Positions 1 to 6,548 are shown, counted from the first letter of the stretch. The stretch: DNA of 7,900 nucleotides from Cyclobacteriaceae bacterium (GCA_015492915.1 WGED01000081.1:1-7900), one strand, 5' to 3'. A program made the numbers and translations. Notes: generated from the sequence alone by a model not told the origin.

Positions 1-3
1 CTA

Positions 4-801
4 TTAAAGATCCCTCCTGTTGAAAATCATGTATGAGAATAACGCAAATATCACCCCATACGCCAATGCCGACAGCCATTGTGTTGCTTCTACCGACTCC
101 TGAACGGGCACATTCACATATTTTGCAAAAGGAAACTGGATGAGATTGTCAATGACATTCATCGGGAGGTAACTGCCTGCTTCGCCCGGAAGGCTCCAGG
201 ACAGTGCAGGCTCGAGAATAAAGTCATAGGCGAGCAATAAAATGATCGTAATACCTGTCCTCCTGAAAACTACTGACAAAAACAGGGCATAAATAAAATA
301 GACAACCAACTCGATAAAATAAGCCCCCACAAAATCCGCCTTTGCCATGACATCATGAAAAACCGGCAATTCTTCATGCGTATATCCGATGGAAAGGCCC
401 AGAGCGATTACGAGGAGCATCGAAAAGAATGCGAGTGTCACACCAAGCAATGCCTTGCTCATTATCCATTGTGACCGATTCATGCCATCGATGATATTCT
501 GCCGGGCGGTTTTATAGCTGAATTCGTTACAAACGGACGACACAATAATTAAAGCCAGGATCAGCTTGAAATAGCCGGCGATATAGGCAAGGTTTTGCCA
601 GAGGTCGGGAAACTGAAGGATGGGCTCGAGAGAGAAATCCGTCGGTAGTTGCTGATTGTTGATCACAATATTGGCATTTTCGAGCAACAGGCTGAAATTA
701 CGCGTAGCGATAAACAGCACAACCACATGAAGGGCAACCAAAATCCAGAACCCTGAACTGGTGATATGCTTTCGGAACTCGATACTTAACAATCTAATCA
801 C
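4..801 (-). CDS. ABC-2 type transporter permease subunit
   Basis: This is an inner-membrane protein of 265 residues, about the usual length for a stand-alone ABC-2 permease. Six hydrophobic segments are visible at roughly residues 17-33, 72-92, 117-139, 157-179, 182-200 and 243-261. The polar stretch after the second segment (EFSYKTARQNIIDGMNRSQW, residues 93-112) resembles the conserved cytoplasmic loop of ABC-2 permeases, where an E..T.R pattern precedes a short coupling region. The start is GTG at 801-799, and its reading frame overlaps the last 8 bp of the upstream ATPase gene, which suggests translational coupling and a stable ATPase-permease pair. The substrate cannot be read from the sequence. 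The ATPase looks like the bacitracin/lantibiotic-resistance type, so export of a peptide or lipid-like compound is possible but inferred. The stop lies 3 bp from the window edge, so genes downstream are not visible. Confidence 0.88.
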   Translation of the reverse strand: MIRLLSIEFRKHITSSGFWILVALHVVVLFIATRNFSLLLENANIVINNQQLPTDFSLEPILQFPDLWQNLAYIAGYFKLILALIIVSSVCNEFSYKTARQNIIDGMNRSQWIMSKALLGVTLAFFSMLLVIALGLSIGYTHEELPVFHDVMAKADFVGAYFIELVVYFIYALFLSVVFRRTGITIILLLAYDFILEPALSWSLPGEAGSYLPMNVIDNLIQFPFAKYVNVPVQESVEATQWLSALAYGVIFALFSYMIFNRRDL

Positions 802-1693
802 GGTCTTCAGACAATAATTTTAAAAATTCTTTTTCCAGGCTTCCCTTATTATGAGCCAGATGGGTGATATCAACGCCATGCATGATCAGATAAGCGCTCA
901 GCTCCGACACCTTAAAACCATCTTTGAGCCTGACGCTGAACATCGGAAGATTTTTCTCTATTTTTTCAATGCCTTCATATTTATTGAGTGCTTCTTCCAG
1001 TTTGGCAGGGTTGTCAGATGAAATTTCAATTCTGTCATCACCGGCGAGCAGTGAAGCTACCTGTCCTTCATAAAGCTTCTGGCCTGCCTTGAGCACTGCC
1101 ACGTGGGTGCATACCTTTTGCACCTCATCGAGAAGATGGCTGGCCAGGATCACAGTGACACCCTCTCCGGCGATGCGGCTGATGATGCCTCTCACATCGG
1201 CAATTCCTTCAGGATCCAGTCCGTTGGTCGGCTCATCGAGCACAAGTACCTCCGGATTACCTAATAGGGTGGAGGCAAGGGCAAGGCGCTGCTTCATGCC
1301 GGTGGAATAGGTACCAAACTTTCTTTTGGCGTACACATCCACGCCGGTCAGTTCCAGCACGCGTGTAACATCAGGAGAGCTGATGCCTTTTATTACCGAT
1401 GTCAGCCCGAGATTTTGCCATGCATTCATGTGAGGATAAAAGCTGGGCTTATCGAGCATGGCGCCGATTCGCTTTCTCAGATGATAACCATTGCCTTCTT
1501 CAAACCATGAAAATGATCCCGCGGAGGGGTTAGTGACTCCGAGTATGATACCCAATGTGGTGGTTTTGCCACTCCCGTTCGGGCCGAGGATACCGTAAAT
1601 ATCTCCTTTACGAACAGTAAGAGATAAGTCCTTCAGTGCTCTGACCGAAGGATAATTCTTGGTTAAATTTTCAATGGTTAATACTTGCTGCAT
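794..1693 (-). CDS. ABC transporter ATP-binding protein, ABC-2/BcrA-like type
   Basis: This is the cytoplasmic ATPase that powers the adjacent permease. From the ATG at 1693-1691 it has 299 residues: a nucleotide-binding domain of about 215 residues plus a C-terminal extension of about 85, as in BcrA/CcmA-like drug and peptide exporters. Visible motifs are Walker A GPNGSGKTT (37-45), the ABC signature STGMKQ (130-135), Walker B VLVLDEPT (149-156), the D-loop NGLD (157-160) and the switch His in ASHLLDE (H186). The Q-loop position is unusual: the segment IGAMLDKPSFYP has Asp81 where Gln is normal. LanF/BcrA-type proteins commonly have Glu there. A GTG in frame at 1711 would add six residues (MVTLKT). 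I prefer the ATG because homology to the family begins immediately after it. The stop TAG overlaps the permease GTG start. The substrate is unknown. Confidence 0.93.
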   Translation of the reverse strand: MQQVLTIENLTKNYPSVRALKDLSLTVRKGDIYGILGPNGSGKTTTLGIILGVTNPSAGSFSWFEEGNGYHLRKRIGAMLDKPSFYPHMNAWQNLGLTSVIKGISSPDVTRVLELTGVDVYAKRKFGTYSTGMKQRLALASTLLGNPEVLVLDEPTNGLDPEGIADVRGIISRIAGEGVTVILASHLLDEVQKVCTHVAVLKAGQKLYEGQVASLLAGDDRIEISSDNPAKLEEALNKYEGIEKIEKNLPMFSVRLKDGFKVSELSAYLIMHGVDITHLAHNKGSLEKEFLKLLSEDRD

Positions 1694-1728
1694 TGTTTTT
1701 AATGTAACCACGCATGACTTTTTGGCAA

Positions 1729-2340
1729 TTATTCCGGCCCCTCTTCATTCAGCGCATCCAGGTCCTCTTTTTCATCGATATCGATCGAACCCTCAATAAA
1801 TGGAATTTCGATGATATCTTTGATGTAATTAGCAAAAATTTTCTTGCCTCCCTCGTCACCTTTCAATTGTTTCAGTTCGTCGAAATAAAAGCTGTCCACC
1901 AGTACCGGCACGCCAAAAGTGCCGCCGTAAGCCGACGCCACGATCATATTTCTGGCGGGATCATACGTGTCGGCGAGCTTGCGAAGGTGATCCGCATTGA
2001 CAAAAGGCTGATCTACTGCCGAAAGTATTAATGCATTGGTATCCGGATTTTTGGAAAGCACGTACTTCAGACCATTCCTGATTGAAGCACCGAGCCCTTC
2101 CTTCCATTCCTTGTTATAAAACACATCTGCCTCAAGGTCATTGATCTCTTCCTTCACTTTGTCGTGCTGATGCCCTGCCACAACTGTAACCGGCCCGAGG
2201 TCAGCTTCCAGGGCCTCTTTTACAATCCTTCTGATAAGGGTTTCGCCCTTGTATATGATAAATTGTTTTGGTTGCCCGAGGCGCTTTGAAGCCCCCGCAG
2301 CAAGGATCAGCATTTCGATTTGCGGTCTTTCGCCGAGCAT
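1729..2340 (-). CDS. MocA/MobA-like nucleotidyltransferase (molybdenum cofactor cytidylyltransferase family)
   Basis: This is a 203-residue cytoplasmic GT-A-fold NTP transferase. The signature loop LAAGASKRLGQPKQ (13-26) binds the nucleotide triphosphate. Other family features are GLGASIRNG (82-90), the metal-binding type motif VDQPFV (109-114), YGGTFGVPVL (138-147), GDEGGKKI (161-168) and an acidic C-terminal DIDEKEDLDAL (187-197). The pattern fits MocA/CoxC-like proteins, which transfer CMP to molybdopterin in cofactor maturation for xanthine-dehydrogenase-type enzymes, better than MobA, but CTP versus GTP use cannot be fixed by eye. No molybdoenzyme, XdhC or moa/moe gene is in the window. 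The ATG at 2340 is chosen. An internal ATG (Met10, 2313) just before the core motif is an alternative. The gene is first in a minus-strand series and lies 35 bp upstream of the ABC ATPase ATG. It is unrelated to the MocA of the Gfo/Idh/MocA family across the divergent gap, despite the shared name. Confidence 0.85.
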   Translation of the reverse strand: MLGERPQIEMLILAAGASKRLGQPKQFIIYKGETLIRRIVKEALEADLGPVTVVAGHQHDKVKEEINDLEADVFYNKEWKEGLGASIRNGLKYVLSKNPDTNALILSAVDQPFVNADHLRKLADTYDPARNMIVASAYGGTFGVPVLVDSFYFDELKQLKGDEGGKKIFANYIKDIIEIPFIEGSIDIDEKEDLDALNEEGPE

Positions 2341-2382
2341 GATTTATACAATTGGATGTTCAGAAAAAATAACAGTTGAATT

Positions 2383-2410
2383 CAAAGCTAAATTAACTTA
2401 AAATTCTCAA
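2383..2410 (-). promoter_or_regulatory. Predicted Bacteroidota-type promoter for the minus-strand genes
   Basis: On the minus strand, TTG (plus positions 2410-2408) is followed after exactly 17 bases by TAGCTTTG (2390-2383). This matches the TTG-N17-23-TAnnTTTG consensus described for Flavobacterium and related Bacteroidota, with a full match at the -7 element. Transcription would begin roughly at 2373-2378 and leave a leader of about 35 nt before the ATG at 2340. It would serve the nucleotidyltransferase and probably the two ABC transporter genes behind it. No comparable pair of elements was found for the divergent oxidoreductase gene. Confidence 0.55.
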
Positions 2411-2599
2411 TAACCTCTCTATAATATCTATACATTTAGGCTTCATGAGAAATCATTGATTTCACAAAATTTATTTTTCAGGAGACTTAGTGTACATTTA
2501 ACGCTAATTAATTCCCCTCTCTTTAGTATGCGCATCAAAAATTATGTAAATTCACCTTCAATACGCCCAACTTTTTCACAGACAAAACTTTTACTGATC

Positions 2600-4003
2600 A
2601 TGAAAAATCAAGAAAAAAATAAAGCGAGAAGATCTTTTCTGAAAAAGATCACACTCGGTTCCATGCTCGTCTCCTCTGCCCCGTATGCAATGGCCGGATC
2701 ATACAAGCAACGCCTCATCATGGAAGGCAGGAATTACGATGAGAAACGTTATGCTGCTAACGATCACGTAAACCTGGCTCTGATCGGCTCGGGTATTATC
2801 GGGATCGAAGATACGAAAACAGCCCTGAAGGTGCCCGGTGTGAAGCTGGTGGCCGCCTGCGACCTGTACACCGGCCGCCTCGACCGCGCCAAAGAACTAT
2901 GGGGAAATGACATTTTCGTCACACGAGATTACCGGGAGGTCCTCAACAGGAAAGACATCGACGCGGTAATCATCGCCACACCCGACCACTGGCACAAAAA
3001 GATCACGATCGATGCCATGAAAGCCGGTAAAGCCGTTTATTGCGAAAAACCCATGATCCAGCAATTTGAGGATGGCCACGACATGATCAAGGCTCAGAAA
3101 GAAACAGGGATGCTATGTCAGATAGGCAGCCAGGGTATGTCGTCGCTGGGCAATGAAAAAGCCAGACAGTTGTATGAAGACGGCGCCATCGGCGATATCG
3201 TGATGCTCGATATGTACAACGATCGCTACTCCTCGGAAGGCGCCTGGCAATATCCGATCCCTCCCGACGCCAACCCCGACACCATCGATTTTGACACATT
3301 CCTCGGGCGCGCACCAAAGGTACCCTACGATCCGATCCGCTTTTTCCGATGGAGAAATTATCGGGATTACGGTACCGGTGTAGCGGGTGATCTTTTCGTA
3401 CACGCTTTCTCCACATTGCACTATGTGATCAGCTCACTGGGACCTGTGCGGGCGCTCTCTACCGGAGGATTACGCTACTGGAAAGACGGCCGCGATGTGC
3501 CCGACGTCACCATCACGCTCTATGATTATCCTGATACAAAAACACATGCAGCTTTCAATGCAGCTTTCAGGATCAACTTCATCGCCGGCAGCGGCGGCGG
3601 ATATGGGTTTAAGCTTGTCGGCACAGAAGGCATGATGGAAGTAGGGCAAAACAGTGTGAGGCTGGTGCGCGCCAAACTGGGCATGAAACCGAGCGGTTAT
3701 TCGCTGGCGGCTTATACCAAAGAAAATCAAAAGAAGATCGTAGAGGAATACGACCTTAAATTCCTTGACAGCAGAAAGTCAGACCTTAAAATCGGCGAGA
3801 CAATTTATGAAGCCCCGTCCGATTATAAAGGAGGCCGTTACGATCATTTTACAAAATTATTCAAAGCCATGCGTGGTGAGGCAAAAGTGATCGAAGATAC
3901 GACTTACGGCATGAGGGCTGCAGGCGCCGCCTTGCTGGCAAACGAAAGTTACTTTGCAGGTAAGCCCGTCGGCTGGGATCCCGTAAACATGAAATTAACT
4001 TAA
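2600..4003 (+). CDS. Tat-exported Gfo/Idh/MocA family oxidoreductase
   Basis: This is a predicted NAD(P)-dependent sugar or cyclitol oxidoreductase of 467 residues. The ATG at 2600 is chosen because it directly precedes a twin-arginine signal: KARRSFLKK (8-16), a hydrophobic stretch (17-29), and a likely cleavage after AMA (30-32). The frame is open back to 2456, but that part is AT-rich and reads like leader, not protein. After an arm of about 23 residues comes a Rossmann domain with GSGIIG (63-68), an acidic residue at the end of the second strand (ACDLY, D88), ATPDHWH (126-132) and the family motif CEKP (148-151; Lys150 is the usual catalytic lysine). The C-terminal domain has DYGTGVAGDLFVHAFSTLH (257-275) with H268 in the expected substrate-site region. 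Tat export suggests a folded, cofactor-loaded periplasmic enzyme like Zymomonas GFOR. It lacks the YPTHGLGP motif I associate with GH109, so glycosidase activity is not supported. The next gene follows after 11 bp. The substrate is unknown. Confidence 0.9.
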   Translation: MKNQEKNKARRSFLKKITLGSMLVSSAPYAMAGSYKQRLIMEGRNYDEKRYAANDHVNLALIGSGIIGIEDTKTALKVPGVKLVAACDLYTGRLDRAKELWGNDIFVTRDYREVLNRKDIDAVIIATPDHWHKKITIDAMKAGKAVYCEKPMIQQFEDGHDMIKAQKETGMLCQIGSQGMSSLGNEKARQLYEDGAIGDIVMLDMYNDRYSSEGAWQYPIPPDANPDTIDFDTFLGRAPKVPYDPIRFFRWRNYRDYGTGVAGDLFVHAFSTLHYVISSLGPVRALSTGGLRYWKDGRDVPDVTITLYDYPDTKTHAAFNAAFRINFIAGSGGGYGFKLVGTEGMMEVGQNSVRLVRAKLGMKPSGYSLAAYTKENQKKIVEEYDLKFLDSRKSDLKIGETIYEAPSDYKGGRYDHFTKLFKAMRGEAKVIEDTTYGMRAAGAALLANESYFAGKPVGWDPVNMKLT

Positions 4004-4014
4004 ACTCCATTCCT

Positions 4015-4884
4015 ATGAAAAAACTGTCATTTTTAATTACTCTGATCTGTGTTGCCGCCCTGACATTCGGGCAGGATCAAAAGCTCAATGTCATCGTGTT
4101 TGGTGCCCATCCCGATGATTGCGATATCAAAACCGGCGGCACGGCCATCCTCTTTGCCAAAATGGGCCACAACGTCAAGTTTGTCTCCCTCACCAACGGC
4201 GATGCCGGCCACCAGTCGATGGGTGGCGGCGCGCTGGCGAAAATCCGCATGGCCGAAGCCAAAGAAGCCGGTAAACGGTTTGGCGTCGAATACCTGGTGA
4301 TGGACAATCACGACGGTGAACTGATGCCGACACTGGAAAATCGCCTAAAAGTCATACGCGAAATTCGTAAGTGGAATGCCGACATCGTCATAGCCCCCAG
4401 GCCCAATGACTATCATCCCGACCATCGCTACACCGGCATTCTGATACAGGATGCCGCATACATGGTCATCGTACCCAATGTGGCGCCGGATGTACCTCCA
4501 TTGAAGAAGAATCCCGTCTTTTTGTATTGTGAAGACGGATTTCAAAGACCTAACCCATTCGAACCCGACATAGCAGTAATCATCGACGAGGTATACGATC
4601 AGAAGATCTATGCCATGTCGGCCCATGAGTCACAGTTTTTCGACTGGCTACCATGGACCATGGGGGTTTTGGATCAGGTGCCAAAAGATGAAAAGGAAAG
4701 GCTTGCCTTTCTGGCTCAATGGAGGCCAAATAAACCGGACGATAAAATGGTCGAAGTGCTGAAGAAGTGGTACGGTGACAGGGCTGAAATCGCAAAGCAT
4801 GCCGAAGCCTTTGAAATCTGCGAGTACGGCAAACAACCGACCGACGAAGAGATCAAAAAGTTGTTCCCGATGCTTGGGAAGTAA
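4015..4884 (+). CDS. Secreted PIG-L family deacetylase
   Basis: This is a 289-residue zinc-dependent N-deacetylase of the PIG-L/LmbE family (relatives: MshB, BshB, GlcNAc-PI deacetylase), which removes acyl groups from amino-sugar-like substrates. Residues 1-19 form a Sec signal peptide (MKKLS, then a hydrophobic core to about residue 18) with likely cleavage before Gln20, a common pattern in Bacteroidota. The catalytic loop is GAHPDDCD (30-37): His32 and Asp35 would bind zinc and Asp34 act as base. The third zinc ligand is His137 in HPDH (134-137). MSAHESQ (201-207) matches the conserved C-terminal H.SQ segment. The family motif is usually AHPDDxE; here Asp37 takes the Glu place, a conservative change. 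It begins 11 bp after the oxidoreductase stop and is almost surely co-transcribed with it. Both proteins are exported, so a shared periplasmic substrate is a reasonable inference. Which N-acyl compound it uses is not evident. Confidence 0.9.
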   Translation: MKKLSFLITLICVAALTFGQDQKLNVIVFGAHPDDCDIKTGGTAILFAKMGHNVKFVSLTNGDAGHQSMGGGALAKIRMAEAKEAGKRFGVEYLVMDNHDGELMPTLENRLKVIREIRKWNADIVIAPRPNDYHPDHRYTGILIQDAAYMVIVPNVAPDVPPLKKNPVFLYCEDGFQRPNPFEPDIAVIIDEVYDQKIYAMSAHESQFFDWLPWTMGVLDQVPKDEKERLAFLAQWRPNKPDDKMVEVLKKWYGDRAEIAKHAEAFEICEYGKQPTDEEIKKLFPMLGK

Positions 4885-4944
4885 ATCATCGTTTTTTCAT
4901 GACTGATCACCTTTATGATAAGTACATGAGTAAAAGGGTTTGAG

Positions 4945-4964
4945 CCTGGGGAATGATCCTCCGG
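4945..4964 (+). other. Small RNA hairpin in the leader of the creatininase gene
   Basis: In the 127-bp gap between the deacetylase stop and the creatininase start, positions 4945-4952 (CCTGGGGA) can pair with 4957-4964 (TCCTCCGG). One T-C mismatch and one G-T pair interrupt the stem, which closes an ATGA loop. AAAAG at 4932-4936 and CTTTT at 4965-4969 could extend it across an asymmetric bulge. The ATGATC at 4953-4958 could instead pair with GATCAT at 4973-4978, so two folds compete. The downstream T-run is only four bases, so this is a poor terminator. It may be a processing or attenuation element, or chance. Confidence 0.25.
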
Positions 4965-5011
4965 CTTTTCACGATCATGAGAATTCATTAAAAAACCATA
5001 ACTGTAAAACG

Positions 5012-5782
5012 ATGGGGCCGAGACCATACATTCTGAAAGAGACAAACTGGAAAACCATAAAAGAAACTGATTATGAGGTAGCGATACTGCCCTGGGGGGC
5101 TACAGAGGCGCATAATTACCATCTGCCTTATGGCACCGACAGTATCCAGAATGAATTCATCACCGCCGAAGCGGCAAAGCTGGCATGGGATCGCGGAGCC
5201 AAAGTGATCGTGCTGCCCAATATGCCTTTTGGCGTCAACTGCCAGCAACTCGACATCAAGCTGACCATCAACCTGAATCCTTCCACCCAATTCAAAATAT
5301 TACAGGATATCGTAAGCGCGCTCAACGGACAGGACATCAGAAAACTGGTCATCCTCAACGGACACGGCGGCAATGATTTCAAACAGATGATCCGCGAGCT
5401 GAGTGCGGAATTTCCGAAAATGTTAATCGCGCAAATTTCATGGTATCTGATTGATCCTCATTGGGATAAATATTTCGATGACCTCGGTGACCATGCCGGA
5501 GAGATGGAAACCAGTATCATGATGAAAATAGTGCCTGAGTGGGTGTTACCGCTATCCGAAGCCGGGGACGGCAACTCAAAAAAGCTGAAATTCAAAGCCC
5601 GCCGGGAAGGCTGGATGTGGGCGCCACGCCAGTGGACAAAAGTGACGGAAGATACGGGGATCGGCAATCCTGCAAAATCAGCCGTGGAAAAAGGCGAGGC
5701 ATATCTCAATAAGGTGATCGCCAAGTTTTCGGACTTTCTCGTGGAGCTGGCTGCGACGGATAATGACGATATTTACTCATGA
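5012..5782 (+). CDS. Creatininase family amidohydrolase
   Basis: This is a 256-residue cytoplasmic metal-dependent amidohydrolase, close to the usual 240-260 residues of the family (creatinine amidohydrolase, FAPy deformylase ArfB, mycofactocin MftE). The metal-site motif WGATEAHNYHLPYGTD (28-43) supplies Glu32, His34 and Asp43. NGHGGN (116-121) supplies His118, and GDHAGEMETS (159-168) supplies the expected acidic residues Glu164 and Glu166. In the family these bind two metals that activate water for cleavage of a cyclic or linear amide. The ATG at 5012 is preferred over an in-frame TTG at 4940 because the extra 24 residues look unlike the family and are not a signal peptide. The gene lies 127 bp after the exported deacetylase and 19 bp before the thioesterase-like gene. 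True creatinine hydrolysis is unlikely to be its job; deformylase-like or lactam/amide hydrolysis is equally possible. Confidence 0.88.
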   Translation: MGPRPYILKETNWKTIKETDYEVAILPWGATEAHNYHLPYGTDSIQNEFITAEAAKLAWDRGAKVIVLPNMPFGVNCQQLDIKLTINLNPSTQFKILQDIVSALNGQDIRKLVILNGHGGNDFKQMIRELSAEFPKMLIAQISWYLIDPHWDKYFDDLGDHAGEMETSIMMKIVPEWVLPLSEAGDGNSKKLKFKARREGWMWAPRQWTKVTEDTGIGNPAKSAVEKGEAYLNKVIAKFSDFLVELAATDNDDIYS

Positions 5783-5801
5783 AAATTCAACAATAAACAG
5801 A

Positions 5802-6548
5802 ATGTCAGTACCAAAGACCTGGGAAGAGACTTTTCACATTCACACTTATCACCTGAATCCCAAAGGGCTGACGCAGCTTACCGCTATCTGTGATTTTTTG
5901 CAGGAAGGAGCAAGCCGTCATGCCGAAGCAAGGGGATTTGGTTTTAACGACATGGCAAAGAGACGGCAGATCTGGGTATTGTCACGGCTTCTCGTAGAAG
6001 TGGAGCGCTACCCGGCCTGGCAGGAAGCGATAAAACTGACCACCTGGTCGAGAGGGCACGAAGGGATATTTTATCTGCGCGATTTCATTCTTGAAGATGA
6101 AAGTGGCCATACAGTGGCCAGGGCCACCAGTTCCTGGGCCGCCATCAACACCAGAACGCGCAAGCCCGAATTGGTCGATGGCCTTGAAGATCAGCTTCAC
6201 AGCGTGAAAGACAGACTGGCAATCGGCAAAAAACTTGACAAACTACCTCCACTCGTTCAGCCTGAATTTATGAGAAAACACCGCGTTTCATACAGCGACA
6301 TCGATATTCTCTATCATCTCAATAATGTGAAATTTGTCGAAACGCTCCTCAATGCCTGGCCACTCGACACACTCATGAAAAATGCCATAAAATCCATAGA
6401 AATTAATTATTTGGGCGAGTCGCAATATGATGACGTATTGATCATTTCAAAAGGGAAAAATAACCGTGATGACAAAACAGCGCTGATGAATATCGTGAAA
6501 GAAGACGGTGAAAAGGAAGTCTGCCGTGCAAGGATTATTCGTGAATAA
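5802..6548 (+). CDS. Acyl-ACP thioesterase-like double-hotdog protein
   Basis: This is a 248-residue cytoplasmic protein resembling bacterial relatives of plant FatA/FatB, which release fatty acids from acyl carrier protein. The N-terminal hotdog covers about residues 6-130, with FLQEGASRHAE (32-42) on the central helix and LSRLLVEVERYP (60-71) on a following strand. The C-terminal hotdog starts at about residue 158 and has YSDIDILYHLNNVKF (164-178) followed by INYLGES (201-207). By comparison with FatB, Asp168, His172 and Glu206 match catalytic positions, but the Asn of DxNxH is Leu170. The Cys next to the FatB Glu is Ser207, which is common in bacteria. An upstream ATG at 5763 would add 13 residues and overlap the creatininase gene by 20 bp. 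The ATG at 5802 is preferred because family similarity begins there. Co-transcription with the creatininase is likely. A diverged substrate or reduced activity is possible. Confidence 0.82.
   Translation: MSVPKTWEETFHIHTYHLNPKGLTQLTAICDFLQEGASRHAEARGFGFNDMAKRRQIWVLSRLLVEVERYPAWQEAIKLTTWSRGHEGIFYLRDFILEDESGHTVARATSSWAAINTRTRKPELVDGLEDQLHSVKDRLAIGKKLDKLPPLVQPEFMRKHRVSYSDIDILYHLNNVKFVETLLNAWPLDTLMKNAIKSIEINYLGESQYDDVLIISKGKNNRDDKTALMNIVKEDGEKEVCRARIIRE

Noticed and set aside
1714..2031. Plus-strand open frame of 105 codons
   Set aside because: It is antisense to the nucleotidyltransferase, whose motifs are clear, and its own product has no recognisable features.
2456..2599. In-frame N-terminal extension of the Gfo/Idh/MocA oxidoreductase by 48 residues
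   Set aside because: The DNA is AT-rich like a leader, the peptide has no family similarity, and it would bury a clear twin-arginine signal that normally sits at the N-terminus.
2600..4003. GH109 alpha-N-acetylgalactosaminidase
   Set aside because: Tat-exported Gfo/Idh/MocA proteins include GH109, and a deacetylase neighbour would fit, but the YPTHGLGP-type motif is absent. The segment here is GTGVAGDLFVH.
4868..4897. Intrinsic terminator after the deacetylase gene
   Set aside because: The CGATG/CATCG stem has only five pairs, a 14-nt loop and modest GC, and it competes with TTCCC/GGGAA at 4864-4880. The six T residues alone are not enough.
4940..5011. Longer creatininase starting at TTG 4940
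   Set aside because: The added 24 residues are polar, unlike the family and not a signal peptide. The ATG at 5012 gives the usual length.
5763..5801. Earlier start for the thioesterase-like protein overlapping the creatininase gene
   Set aside because: It is possible, but the extra 13 residues are not part of the hotdog family, whose N-terminus fits the ATG at 5802.
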